From NCBI GenBank assembly GCA_023362775.1, contig JALMGJ010000002.1, positions 58,181,914 to 58,245,913 of the forward strand: DNA of 64,000 bases, written 5' to 3'. A program made the position numbers and the translations under genes. The notes beneath the pieces were generated by a model that had not been told where the DNA came from, searched no databases, and worked only from the letters and a program-made list of their open reading frames with translations. This DNA comes from Charina bottae. Lineage: Eukaryota > Chordata > Lepidosauria > Squamata > Charinaidae. Shown here piece by piece: positions 10,434 to 21,458 of this stretch. Within the stretch, counting starts at the first letter, position 1. Every line of letters begins with the position of its first letter.

Positions 10434-10547
10434 GTATGTATGTATGTATGTATGTATGTATGTATGTATGTATGTATGTATGTATGTATTCATTCATTCA
10501 TTCATTCATTCATTCATTCATTCATTCATTCATTCATTCATTCATTC
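10434..10547. repeat. Compound (GTAT)n-(CATT)n microsatellite
   Basis: About 56 bp of GTAT units followed directly by about 57 bp of CATT units. It abuts the tail of the minus-strand SINE at 10548, so it probably grew from the SINE's 3' repeat tail. Confidence 0.95.
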
Positions 10548-10765
10548 TATCCCACCTTTATTATTTTTATAAATAACTCAAGGCGGCGAACATACCTAAT
10601 ACTCCTTCCTTCTCCTATTTCCCCACCCTGTGATGTGAGTTGGGCTGAGAGAGAGTGACTGGCCCAAGGTCACCCAGCCGGCTTTCATGCCTAAGGCGGG
10701 ACTGGAACTCACAGTCTCCTGGTTTCTAGCCCGTTGCCTTAACCACTAGACCAAACTGGCCCTCT
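10548..10765 (-). mobile_element. tRNA-derived CORE-like SINE
   Basis: A complete minus-strand copy with head (GCCAGTTTGGTCTAGTGGTT), centre (GGGTGACCTTGGGCCAGTCA) and tail (CGCCTTGAGTTATTTATAAA) leading into the long tetranucleotide tail. It interrupts CR1-like sequence. Confidence 0.88.
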
Positions 10766-10957
10766 TGTAATTTAAGCCCAGTTTTCTTGTAATTTAAGCC
10801 CAGTTTTTCCTGCCTGGTCTTCTGTAACAGCCTTTGAAAATTCTGTCCCATCTTCTACATGGTAGCTTTTTAGAAGACAGCTGTCATGTCATCCTACAGT
10901 ACAATCTTTTCCTTTCCAGACTAAATGTACTCAGAATTTTCAACTGTTCCTCTTAGG

Positions 10958-11034
10958 CCACAGATGCTGACGAAACGTTAGGAACCACAACTTCCAGAAC
11001 ACGGCCACACAGCCCGGAAGACCCACAACAGCCA
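10958..11034 (+). mobile_element. 77-bp Penelope-like element 3' tail
   Basis: It carries GATGCTGACGAAACGTTAGG and AACACGGCCACACAGCCCGG, the same terminal module as at 21166-21445. A perfect 13-bp duplication, TGTTCCTCTTAGG, at 10945-10957 and 11035-11047 shows that this fragment arrived as a separate, extremely 5'-truncated insertion. The PLE assignment is from the recognised module. Confidence 0.85.
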
Positions 11035-11270
11035 TGTTCCTCTTAGGCTGATCCTTTCAGGCCCCTTATCATCTTGGTTGCTTTTCTCTGCTGCAGTTTG
11101 TCAATGTCCTTCCTAAAATGTCATAATCATGTTATTGTCATAAGGACTTCCTGCCAATAATGCATTGCCCCACTCCTACCTAATATTAGGACTGAAGAAT
11201 TGTACATGCATATTCTTCTATCAGATATTATCCAGAATGGACACTAGTCAAGTGTTACACTAGGGGCTGC

Positions 11271-12762
11271 TGTAGTCATCAAATGATGGTAACAGGAATC
11301 TAAATTAGATTGCTTATAGGTTAAATAAAAATCAACATATACTATGTTTCTGATTAACGATTATCATAATAAATGAATTAAATGAGCCAAATGCCAGAAA
11401 GCAGGTTCAGTTGGGACTTGTCTGAGTAACATGTTTTCCTGCGCATAATTATTCTCTTCCTGGAGAATAATCAATATTCTTTGGTTGTCCTCCAGGCCTG
11501 ACTTGTGCTATGCTTTTCAAGGCCTAATTCCTGCTTTGTCCTTTGATCCCGAGTTGTTCTCCTGAGACCTGACTTCATCCCTCAACTCTGATCTTACGTT
11601 GCAGCTTCTGTTTCCCAGTTCCTAGTTCATTGCTACTGCTGCCCAGAGTTCAGCCCTCACATTGTCTCATCTCCAAATACAACTGACATCTTAAGAACTC
11701 AATTACTTCTTTACTAGGTAAAACTAAATATTTATTTAGTCTAATATTCTGTCTCCAAAAATAAATTGTCAGACAAGTATCAGTGCATTGTTTTATTTCT
11801 CTAATTTTGTAAGCCGCCTTGAATACGCTCTAGAAAAGGGAAATAATCAATTCTGAAAACGAGTAATAAGTATATTATTACTTTGTTCTTATATTCATCA
11901 TCTTCTTTAAAGAGTTTAGTATGAGGACAGATTGATATTTTGCTTTTGGGAGAGTTTCATTTTTCAAGTACAAGTTCGTTCTAAAACTCTTCATGAAATG
12001 GTGCACATTTTTTGTAAAGGGTTTCCATCTAATAAAGAGCTGCGGGCCATTCCTGTGTGAATGGTCACATTTGGCCTTTGAAAGGACCACTAGGGGCTAC
12101 ACTCAGAAAGTAGTAGATGGCACCAGGTCAAGGACTGAGTCTGATTGGAATTCATTTACATTTAAAATAGATTTACTCTCTGGAAATGTATTTAATGCTT
12201 TCCTCCTTCTATCACATTAAGAGAACCAACTTGATGGCAACTTTTAAATTCCACACCCCAAACCTTCATAGGCCACATGAGGCCTTAGAACCTTAGCTTT
12301 TGCACCTCTGCTCCAATCTATGTATTTTTGTGTAATATTTTGGTAAAGTTTGTATTTTTATATGTTGTTTTCCTAATGAACATATCATAACAATGGAAAA
12401 AGTATGTAAAATGAAACTGTTATTTTACACAATCTTTCAGGAAGTGTGAATTAGGCCAATTCATGTCACAGTGCAAATCAAACAAATTTTACCCTTAACC
12501 TTGGTTCAGTCAGCTGAGTTATTTCATTAGTCACCCCACCCCACCCAATCTTATTCTTCTAAAAAGCCTATGGGATAGATTATGCTGAAAATGTGTGATT
12601 AACCTAATATTTTCTGGGTAGCTATGTAGGAAATTGAATTTTCTAACTAATGTCTCTAGTCTAAGACTTCACCCACTGCATGAGTCCTCTTCTGGTGATG
12701 CAGTTCAGGAAAAAAAAGGGGGGGGGGAAATACTCAAAGACATTATATTTCTGCTTTTAAAA
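11271..12762. other. Unclassified DNA with a possible old L2/CR1 tail
   Basis: A motif TTGTAAGCCGCCTTGAA near 11808 resembles the 3' end of old L2/CR1 elements. The rest, including a 75-codon frame at 11993-12220, has no recognised content. Confidence 0.45.
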
Positions 12763-12770
12763 CTCTAGTA

Positions 12771-13013
12771 CAGCCTTTCTCAAGTTTTTGACCCTGGAGG
12801 AACCCTTGAAATATTTTTCAGGCCTTGGGGAACCCCTGCACATTCAGGCTCAAAATTATTATATTCGTTTCATGGGTTGGCCTGCATATATGCATGAACA
12901 GTGTTCTTAAACTAAAAATAAAGAATGAAACTTACCTCTTTAATGTGAAGTTGCCTGAATTTGAAATAACTTTTTAAATAAATTGTGCTCTCAACCCTGG
13001 TTGAGAAACCCTG
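12771..13013 (-). mobile_element. hAT MITE, family 2, copy A
   Basis: A 243-bp element whose ends read CAGCCTTTCTCAAG and, inverted, CAGGGTTTCTCAACC. Flanks CTCTAGTA (12763-12770) and CTCTAGTG (13014-13021) match at 7 of 8 positions. The interior matches the reverse complement of copy B at 42925-43233 (for example CTTTAATGTGAAGTTGCCTG). Confidence 0.9.
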
Positions 13014-13021
13014 CTCTAGTG

Positions 13022-13994
13022 CATCTGCTTAGCATTTCCAGGAGAAACGGGTTGGATGCTGCAGAAATAGGAGGATTGTTGAGGAGTACAGAGATAGCCA
13101 TTAGGAAAACATGAGCTTATCCCAGAAAAACAGATAGGTATGAGAAAGAAAGTCAAGATTGTCCTGCCTTGTCTTTCTTTGGTATAAGAGGGAGGAAAGG
13201 AGAATCACTGTCAGGCTTTCAAGACTCTATTATTACTAATAAAGTAGAGTTCTAATATTTCTTATGGTGTCTTTTTCCTGACTTGGTCTACCTCAAAAGG
13301 CTGACAATGGTAGACTGCAGAGGCTTTGTTCTGAACCAGCACAGCTGTTTTTACATTCAATTGTATATTCACATTCTCAGTACTTGCACACATGCTTTAT
13401 ATATCTGCTCTCTCCAGCTGTTGCTTTAAACATTTTCTTTTAAAAAAGATTTGCAGTTTTGGTTTAGGATAAAATTTAAGCCAACAATTGCCTTATCTGC
13501 ACTCTTAATAATAGGCTTTAGACTGACCTCAATTACATAATTTGTGATGTTATCTTTAAGAGGGTTTTATTACTGAGACCCTAACTGTGGGGCTTCTACA
13601 TACCTGCTGTAAATATGCCCCACTCAGTTCACTCAATATGGGAGTTTTACTCCCAAATCAGAGGGGATAGATTATAAGAAAAGGTCCCTTGTTTCTGAAG
13701 TTAGATTTCATGTTGCTGAAGCAAAACAAGGAATAACCTTTCCTACACAGTATACTACAAATTAAATTACCCTTTAAGTAAGCCATTAATCATGTTGTAG
13801 CAGATTAATGAGTCCAAAATAAAGAGAAAAGAATAGCTAGACCAACATGATACCACAGTGAATCAATATAATTTTATATATTTGTGTTGTGACTGGACTA
13901 CTTTTTTTTTGCCTTGGTATGATGAAAGCCGCTTCTGAGAATATGCATACTGAGTGGAACAGTTTATTTTTCCAGTTGTACTTGGGTAAAGTAT
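13022..13994. other. Unclassified AT-rich DNA
   Basis: About 970 bp in which I recognise no gene or repeat. Confidence 0.5.
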
Positions 13995-14081
13995 TTCTTC
14001 TTCTTCTTCTTCTTCTTCTTCTTCTTCTTCTTCTTCTTCTTCTTCTTCTTCTTCTTCTTCTTCTTCTTCTTCTTCTTCTTC
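13995..14081. repeat. (TTC)29 trinucleotide array
   Basis: An 87-bp pure TTC (GAA on the other strand) tract. The poly-Leu and poly-Lys frames across it are artefacts. Confidence 0.97.
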
Positions 14082-14104
14082 AGCATTAAAAGACCTTTAA
14101 GTGC

Positions 14105-14270
14105 ATTGCAGTGGCATCTGCAGCAAATGATTATGGCACCAAAATGATGACACACATCATCATCACACAAATGCCACCAGTGCCCTGGCAAGTGGGCAGC
14201 TATAGCAGTTGAACAAGGAAAGAAAGAAATACTTGTATCCCACTGTTTGACACAAGCGTGTAAGTCAGGG
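14105..14270 (+). repeat. Unclassified dispersed repeat, copy 1
   Basis: It shares GCAGTGGCATCTGCA, then GACACCAAAATAATGACACA-like and CAAATGCCACCA blocks, with 25645-25770 in the same orientation, and a TTGTATCCCA.C motif further on. Family unknown. Confidence 0.55.
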
Positions 14271-14559
14271 CATTTGGGTATGATATCATCATGCACATGT
14301 TATTATTTACCCCATCCCAACCCCTGAGCATGCCCATTATTTATGACAGTGTTTTGTAATATTCTAGGCTGCATGGTGTACATTCATATATTTTCCTCTT
14401 TCAGCAGCTCTTTTTAGCCAAGACCTGGTGGCAGTCACTCCATACCTCTGAAGGCTACCCAGAAGCCGCAATTGGTGGAAAAGAAATTGCCCTGTATGCT
14501 GGTACAGCATACAATACAGTACAGCCATATACCTTTGGGGTTTCAGGCATTGCATTTGT
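14271..14559. other. Unclassified DNA
   Basis: No recognisable feature. Confidence 0.5.
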
Positions 14560-14574
14560 TGCTAATAGGCTCCT

Positions 14575-15000
14575 CAGTGCCATTCAAAGGGTTGGCCTTC
14601 ACCTTTAAAGCCCTACACAGCTTCGCATCACAGAACCTGCAAGACTGACTTCTCCAAGGAATCCCCCAATTCACCCTGTGTACATTCCAGGAGGGGAAAC
14701 TTAGGGGTGAGGGATGTAGAGACCCCAAAGCCAAGCCAATGTCTTTCTGTAGAGCCACCCCTAGGGAAGAGTCTCCTCTCAAGGTTCAGGTTGCACCTAA
14801 GCTGACATCTTTTAGAAAGCCCTTGAAAATGGAATTCTCTTGCAAATCAGTTGGAACAAAATGATTTGAATAGTTCTGGAACACCATTATCTATCTGTTT
14901 GTTTGTTTTTCATTTGCATTGGTATTATGTCTACTTTATCATTTTGTTGAGTCAATTTTGTTTTAGGGTGTTGATTCCAATTATTGTAAACTGTCGAGAA
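14575..15000 (+). mobile_element. Diverged L2-like LINE C-terminal region
   Basis: TTCACCTTTAAAGCCCTACA at 14599 is the conserved L2 C-terminal coding stretch (TFKAL), followed by degraded sequence and an L2-like 3' end (TTGTAAACTGTCGAGAATC) near 14984. No open frame remains. Confidence 0.6.
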
Positions 15001-15004
15001 TCAG

Positions 15005-15445
15005 TTTATTTATTTTATTTATTTATTTAATTTATATGACCGCCCATCTCCCCCAATGGGGAACTCTGGGCGGTTTACAATAAAATCACATTTAAAATAA
15101 GAATATAAAAATATAAAATTACAATTTAATTAATACAACTAAATAATTATAAAATCCAAATTGGTGAATTAGCTTTAACAAAAAGGAAGGACATTATGGA
15201 ATTAACCACCCCCATTAGGAACTGTTACTTTCCCCTTCCCATGCTAGGCAGCAGAACCAGGTTTTTAGCTCTTTCCTAAAGGTCGGGAGGGAGGGGACCT
15301 GCCTCAACTCTGGGGGCAAGATATTCCAAAGGGCAGGTGCCACTACAGAGAAGGCCCGCTTCAGACCCTCCCTGAATGATCAGGTGGGGCGAGTCAATGC
15401 TATGGGGATAAGACGGTCCCTCAGGTATCCTGGCCCCATGCCATG
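15005..15445 (-). mobile_element. L2-like LINE 3' end
   Basis: The plus strand begins with the L2 tail (TTTATTTATTTATTTAATTT, GACCGCCCATCTCCCCCA) and continues into the complement of the C-terminal coding region (GGTCCCTCAGGTATCCTGG-type). It is 5'-truncated, at CCCATGCCATG, and abuts an oppositely oriented older L2 fragment. Confidence 0.85.
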
Positions 15446-15562
15446 AGTTGAAGCTGGCAGCATATCAAATAAATATATGTAATTTAAGTAAGGTTAAAGG
15501 TAGGAATTTCTTTATAAAATCTGTTTGGTATTACTAGAATATTGCAAATAATTGGCGATCAC

Positions 15563-18156
15563 TCATAGCTGAGTAAGATTGTCTTCCAAGGGTAAAATTT
15601 TAACAGTGGATCCGTAAGTGGCTGTAAAGGCCAATTCTGGATCCGCACAACCGCCCACAATGAGGGCATAGGTTTCTGGGTGGGAGACGGTCATGATGAG
15701 GGTTTGCTTGACGTGCCTTCCTTTAAGCTCTTTTTTCCCTTTCGCCCTGTACTCGTGCTTCTTCAAAGTCCATAGCGCCTTTAATAAAGGCTGACCTCCA
15801 ATTGAAACGCTCATGAGTTAGGGCTTCCCAGTTCTCAATGCTGATATTACATTTTTTAAAATTAGCCTTGAGAGTGTCGTTGAATCTCTTTTGCTGTCCA
15901 CCAATATTCCGTTTTCCATTCTTAAGTTGGGAGTAAAGTAGCTGCTTTGGAAGACGATGGTCAGGCATTCGAACAACATGGCCGGTCCAGCAAAGTTGAT
16001 GTTGGATGATCATTGTTTCAATGCTCGAGGTTTTCACTTCTTCTAATATGCTAACATTAGTCCGCCTATCTTCCCAAGTAATTTGCAGAATTTTTCGTAG
16101 GCAGCGTTGATGGAATCTTTCAAGAAGTTGGAGGTGGCGTTTGTAGAGGGTCCATGTTTCACAGGCGTACAGAAGGGTTGGTAGTACAATGGCTTTGTGA
16201 ACAAGTATTTTGGTCTCCCTGCGAATGTCCTGATCCTCAAACACTCTACGCTTCATTCGGGAGAAAGCTACACTCACAGAGCTCAGGCGATGCTGAATTT
16301 CAGAGTCGATGTCGGCTTTTGTAGATAGATGGCTGCCGAGATAAGAAAAGTGGTCGACATTTTCTAGTGACACACCTTTAAGCTGGATTGATGGCGCTGC
16401 GGAGGGATTGGTTCGAACGTGCTGGTAAAGCACTTTGGTTTTTTTAATGTTAATCGAGAGGCCGAGCTTTTCATATGCTTCTGCAAAGATGTTTAGGATA
16501 GTTTGAAGATCTTCCTCGGAGTGTGCACAGACTACGTTATCATCAGCATATTAAAGTTCTATAACAGAAGTTGTAATTACCTTATTTTTTGCTTTCAGCC
16601 TACTAAGATTAAAAAGCTTTCCATCTGTTCGATATATAATTTCTACACCAGTAGGAAGTTTCTCTTCAACAAGGTGCATAATCATAGCAATGAAGATAGC
16701 GAATAAGGTTGGAGCAATAACACATCCCTGTTTAACGCCAGATTCCACTTTAAATGGATCGCTTTGAGAGCCATTGTTATTCAGGATTGTTGCCATCATG
16801 TCATCATGGAGTAGCCACAAGTTGTTCACAAATTTATCAGGGCATCCAATTTTCAGAAGATTGGTCCAGAGAGCAGTACAATTTACAGTATTAAAAGCTT
16901 TAGTCAGATCAATAAATGCCATGTACAGAGGGCAGTTTTGCTCCTTGCATTTTTCTTGAAGCTGTTGTGCAGTGAAGATCATATCCACTGTTCCCCTGGA
17001 AGGGCGGAAGCCATTTTGCGTTTCAGGGAGGATGTCTTCTGATATAGATAAGAGGCGGTTTGCGATGATCTTTGCCAGGATTTTGCCTGCTGTGGCTAGA
17101 AGGGAGATGCCTCAATAGTTTCCACAGTCTGTTCTATCACCCTTTTTAAAGAGAGTGATAATTATGGCATCCCTAAAGTCTGCTGAAATCTCCTCCCTCA
17201 TCCAGCTTTTATCGATGAGCTTATGAAGTTGTTGTGTAAGTTCAGGCCCACCTTCTTTAAAGACTTCAGCAGGAATCCCATCAGGTCCACTAGCTTTGTT
17301 ATTTTTCATTTGTTTAGTGGCTTTACTGACTTCCTCCAAACTAGGGGGTACTGCAAGCTCATCTCTTATTTGTTTTTGCGGGATTTGCAAGAAGACTTCA
17401 TCAGCCACAGTAGAGTGATGATTAAGGAGATTGTAGTAATGCTCTTTCCAGCGCAGTGAAATAGACTCTTTGTCCTTTAGAAGTTTAGCACCATCTATTG
17501 AGCATAAGGGATTTGTACCATAGTTTGTTGGTCCATAGATGGCCTTTATGGCAATAAAAAAGCCCCGTGCATCATGAGCATCTGCAAAATGTTGGGTTTC
17601 TTGGGCTTTTTTTATCCACCATATGTTCTTAAGTTCTCTAGTTCTTCTTTGGACTTCTGACTTTGCACTGGCATAGATTTTTTTTCTTAACAGCACAGTT
17701 AATATCTTTTTGCCATATCCGGAAGGCTTTCCTTTTCTTGTCAATAATATCTTCAATCTCACTATCGTTCTCATCAAACCAGTCCTGATGTCTCTTAGTT
17801 TGGTATCCGATAGTTTGTTCGCAGGCTGAAATAACAGAAGTCTTCAATTCAATCCAGTGTTCCTCAACATTTTCAGGGAGTACCATAGGCAGATGTTCCT
17901 TGAGAGTTGATTGAAAGCAAGTTCGTTTAGTAGAATCTTGAAGGGCCAGTGTATTCATTTTACGCCTTGGTTTTCTTCCTTGGAGCCTACGATGAGGGAC
18001 AATCTTTATGGCCATCGTGGATCGAATTAATCGATGGTCTGTCCAGCAGTCATCGGCGCTCGTCATGGCTCTGGTGCGAAGTACATCACGGCGATCTCTA
18101 GCACAGACAATTACATAATCTAAAAGATGCCAGTGCTTTGACCATGGTGCTTCCAT
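15563..18156 (-). pseudogene. LINE ORF, reverse transcriptase and C-terminus
   Basis: Continuation of the LINE ORF in several open segments: 18156-17638, 17777-17112, 16988-16551, 16433-15723 and 15814-15563. Visible motifs include KASGPDGIPAEV and LFKKGDRTDCGNY, a motif A variant FIDLTKAFNTVN, motif B GVKQGCVIAPTLF, and the catalytic YADD at 16539-16550. Stops lie just after NY near 17112 and just before YADD (TAA at 16551-16553); both look like single C-to-T changes. The C-terminal part has the LPTLLYACETWT and GHVVRMPDHRLPKQL motifs. It is recently inactivated rather than ancient. Confidence 0.85.
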
Positions 18157-19001
18157 GATTTTTTAAATTTATTTTTCTGGCAAAATAGTGTGTTAGTAAT
18201 GACAAGGTTATGCTCTGCACATTTAGTCAGAAGTAAGATTGCATTCATGTTGCTATTGTCAACTCCTTCTTTCCCAATGATCCCTGGCCACAAATCAAAG
18301 TCACGCCCAACTCTTGCATTGAAATCGCCCAGGAGGATAATTTTATCCTCCTTTGGTATCTCTGATAAGATGGTGTCCAGCTGGGTATAAAATTTTTCCT
18401 TGATATCCTCATCTGCATCTAGTGTTGGTACGTAAGCACTTAGGATAGTTGCCTGTTGGTTTTTGGCGAGTTTTATTCGGAGAATTGAGAGTCGTTCGTT
18501 AATCCCAGTGGGAACTTCTGACAAGAGCTTCACAAGGTCGGTTTTGATAGCAAAGCCTACCCCATGTATTCGTCGTTCTTGTTCAGGCAGTCCTTTCCAA
18601 AAGAAGGTATAACCTCCTTTTTCTTCCTTCAACTGTCCTTCTCCTGCTCTTCGAGTTTCTTGGAGTGCTGCTATATCAATATTAAAATGTCTCAGCTCCC
18701 TTGCAATAATGGCAGTCCTACGTTCAGGTCGTTCACTATCCATGTTGTCTTGCAGTGTCCGTATATTCCATGTTCCAAAATTCATGAGTCTTTTACAACC
18801 ATTAGATGGTGACCCCACTGGTCGTGGTAGTCCAGTCAGGGAGAAAATGAGGCAGACTATGTTTAGGGCACCTTTTCTAGCCCCGTCCCCATATGGGGTG
18901 AGCAGAGTGGATCCTAAATAGGGCTGCTCAGTCATGGATACAGCTGCTGAACTACTCAAGTGCCTCGAACCTTGAGTCAGGACGAATGAATCTGTATCCA
19001 C
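18120..19001 (-). pseudogene. LINE ORF, endonuclease portion
   Basis: A 293-codon open frame encoding an AP-endonuclease-like domain: FGTWNIRTLQDN near residue 72, ALQETRR, SAYVPTLDAD, and LLGDFNARVGRD near residue 220, then CAEHNLVITNTLF. These match the catalytic motifs of APE-type LINE endonucleases (N, E, D-x-N). The frame is left around 18120-18160, where the next frame continues with KHWHLLDYVIV, so one indel separates it from the downstream part. The Met at 19001 is the first in frame, but the true start is uncertain. Confidence 0.85.
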
Positions 19002-19479
19002 TGCCCATGTGCTGGTCCATGACTAGGAGCTTCCGGATTTCAGAGTCCTGCCCTCGTTGCCATTCGTCAATCACCATGGGACTTTTGGTTGTTTTGGGTT
19101 TGGTGTGGTTGGAAGACGCCTGTGCGTGAATTTGTTTTATGTGTGGAGATCGGTGCACAACGATCAGCGCACAACCTTCACAGAAAAAGGCTCTAATCCA
19201 ATGGCATGCCTACCATGACGATTGGTGACCTTTTGTCTGCTGCAGCCTTCATCCGCCTTCACAGCCGTTGTAACAATACACCTTTTTATCTTCCGCCTGT
19301 TCTGCCATTGAGGACTTTCTTGGATCGTTCTTTGTCTGGTTCCTCCCCCTGGACCTTACCGCTATGGGTGACCCTACCAGGAGTACATGACTCCCGATGG
19401 CTTCGCTCACAGGGTTCATTGGGAACACACAAGCCCACTCACCACAACAAGGTGACGAAATATTGCAAATATTGCAAAT

Positions 19480-20578
19480 TACACTGATGAACTCACAGAT
19501 CTAGTTATTTGCTTCTTTTGTTTGATCACTGACGATGAAATTTCCTTGATAAAATTGGCTGAGTCCATAAAACAGATTTTGTGTTCATTCCGGTATGTTG
19601 TTTTTGTTCTTTCTTCATGTGTTTTGATAAAGATTTATTTGTTGTACATATGGTTCATATCCTCCTAGGTTCTCAATCATTTTTTAAATTTGAAAAGATC
19701 CTTAGCTGTTCTTTTTTTATGGCCAACTGATCATGTAGTCACTAGACAAGTTATTTCAGGATTCATATAGAAATAAGTGAAAGCAAACTTGATAAACGTA
19801 TATATTGAAGAATCTAATTCTCCTGAAAGAGCAAATTAACATGACACATACATTTCACATGAACACCAGTGCCATGAGAGCAAGCTTCTACTTATGCAAT
19901 TGACTGAACAAATTCAACACTTAAGAACAAGCAAACAGAAGGGAGAAGTTGTGTTTTCTGCATTATTCTATATATGCATTATTCTATGCACTACTCTATA
20001 CATTGCTTCTCGATGTAGGATCTTCAGACTCTTATAAATTTGTACAGAACTATGTGTTGCTTGAATGAATCCATAAAAAAATTATTTTGTTTATGAAATG
20101 TTGAAGCATTTTCCTGTTGCTGTTGCTGCTGCTGCTGTATGCAAAATATGGCTTTAAAATAAACATTGCTCCCGAATCCTGCCACTAGTTTCATTAATGA
20201 ATATATTGCAGTTATACTGTACATGATATTGTCTACCATATCCACATTTTTTATTGTTTTATGAAACTTGCAGATATTAATGGGCAAAGCATCACAAAAA
20301 TAGATATTTGAATAGTTACTGAAAATATAGTTCCACATGAATCTTCTTTTTAAGTTAATAACAATATAATGGAAAGTGTCATGTAAAAATAAAGCATTAA
20401 TCTCCTAATCATACACATAGTTTTGGAAGCAATACTGATTTTGTAGCAGTTACTTCTACATGCATATGCTAAAAACGGCAACTGGATAAATAATTATTTG
20501 TTTTTGGTAAATTAGTTTTGCTCTTAATATAACTGAAATCATGCAATAAGCAAAATTATGATCTTAACATTAAAAGTA
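19480..20578. other. Unclassified AT-rich DNA with short (CTG)n
   Basis: A short CTG/TTG run lies at about 20117-20138. No gene or element boundary is seen. Confidence 0.5.
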
Positions 20579-20702
20579 GGGTCTATCAGATCTGGCTGCA
20601 AAAATTCAGATGCCCACTAGGTGACAGAAAATATATACAGGAAATTCTAATTTGCTGCCATCTAGTGATCATGCAAAAGTTTGCAACCAGATCAGATACC
20701 CC
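20579..20702. mobile_element. Candidate MITE with about 40-bp inverted repeats
   Basis: The left end (20579-20620, GGGTCTATCAGATCTGG) is an imperfect inverted copy of the right end (20662-20702, CCAGATCAGATACCCC). No duplication is obvious, so the superfamily is not assigned. Confidence 0.55.
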
Positions 20703-20914
20703 AAATTTAGGGCATATCAGAGTTATATCACTGAAAAATGGCTGCTGATAAAATAATTATCTATTCTTAATCCACAGCATCAAATACAATCTACCTACTA
20801 GATTTAGGTACAATGGGCCTCAGTTAATGCTTAAAAGAAGCATAACTTTAAAGTGGATTACTGACTGCCATTAGCTCACAGATATGCACACGGATAAATT
20901 AATGTTGGTTGATG

Positions 20915-21152
20915 AGAGCCACTTTGGTGTAGTGGTTAAGGTGCTGGGCTAGAAACCTGGAGCCTGTGAGTTCTAGTCCCGCCTTAGGCATGAAAGCCAG
21001 CTGGGTGACCTTGGGCCAGTCTCTCTCTCTCAGCCCAACTCACCTCACAGGGTTGTTGTGGGGGAAATAGGAGGAGGAAGGAGTATTAGGTACTGTATGT
21101 TCGCCACCTTGAGTTATTTGTAAAAATAATAAAGGAGGGATAAAAATTAAAT
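20915..21152 (+). mobile_element. tRNA-derived CORE-like SINE
   Basis: A complete plus-strand copy: GAGCCACTTTGGTGTAGTGG head, GGGTGACCTTGGGCCAGTC centre, TTGAGTTATTTGTAAAAATA tail ending in (AAAT)n. The 23 bp before it (20890-20912) are also found next to the SINE at 27440-27520. A PLE has inserted into its (AAAT)n tail. Confidence 0.9.
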
Positions 21153-21165
21153 AAATAAATAAATG

Positions 21166-21445
21166 GCTGTTGTGGGTCTTCCGGGCTGTGTGGCCGTGTT
21201 CTGGCAGTTCTGGTTCCTAACGTTTCGCCAGTAGCTGTGGCTGGCATCTTCAGAGGACAGGAGCACAGCTAGAAGATTCTCTCTGTGGCACAGAGAGAAT
21301 CTTCTAGCTGTGCTCCTGTCCTCTGAAGATGCTGGCCACAGATGCTGGCGAAACGTTAGGAACCACAACTTCCAGAACACGGCCACACAGCCCGGAAGAC
21401 CCACAACAGCCATTGAACTCCGGCCGTGAAAGCCTTCGACAATAC
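21166..21445. mobile_element. Penelope-like element terminal palindrome
   Basis: Two inverted copies of a PLE terminal module (AACGTTTCGCCAG, CATCTTCAGAGGACAGGAGC) meet at about 21293, giving arms of about 120 bp with an AGAAGATTCTCTCTGTG core palindrome. The right end continues with GAACTCCGGCCGTGAAAGCC. Flanks AAATAAATAAATG at 21153-21165 and 21446-21458 fit a 13-bp duplication, though they are low complexity. Inverted partial copies at the ends are a known trait of PLE insertions. Confidence 0.8.
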
Positions 21446-21458
21446 AAATAAATAAATG

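Larger units (their letters stand above)
9966..11270 (-). mobile_element. CR1 LINE 3' region, host of three insertions
   Basis: Old CR1 3'-end sequence, minus orientation: AAGGGAGCTTGGAGATCATC at about 9997, AATTTAAGCCCAG near 10770, and a CCTTATCATCTTGGTTGC plus TGTCAATGTCCTTCCTAAA block near 11065-11120. Between these lie a hAT MITE (10090-10332), a SINE with a compound microsatellite (10434-10765) and a PLE tail (10958-11034). Removing them restores co-linear CR1 sequence. Confidence 0.75.
15550..19458 (-). mobile_element. Near full-length APE-type non-LTR retrotransposon
   Basis: A minus-strand element of about 3.9 kb bounded by a 12-bp duplication, AATATTGCAAAT, at 15538-15549 and 19459-19470 (a second overlapping match at 19468-19479 leaves about 9 bp uncertainty in the 5' end). 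From its 5' end it has about 450 bp of leader, an endonuclease domain (19001-18120), a linker, a reverse transcriptase with YADD, and a C-terminal region ending near 15563. Protein motifs differ clearly from BovB and L2. The clade is unresolved; the single ORF and GTWNIRTL start are RTE-like. Confidence 0.85.

Noticed and set aside
10434..10547. CRISPR-like array from regular short repeats (also 25860-26180)
   Set aside because: These are microsatellites without unique spacers, in a vertebrate genome.
10104..10576. Ala/Arg-rich frames across 10104-10421 and 24076-24412
   Set aside because: They fall on the CpG-rich hAT MITEs and reflect composition; both strands are open, as expected for G+C-rich DNA.
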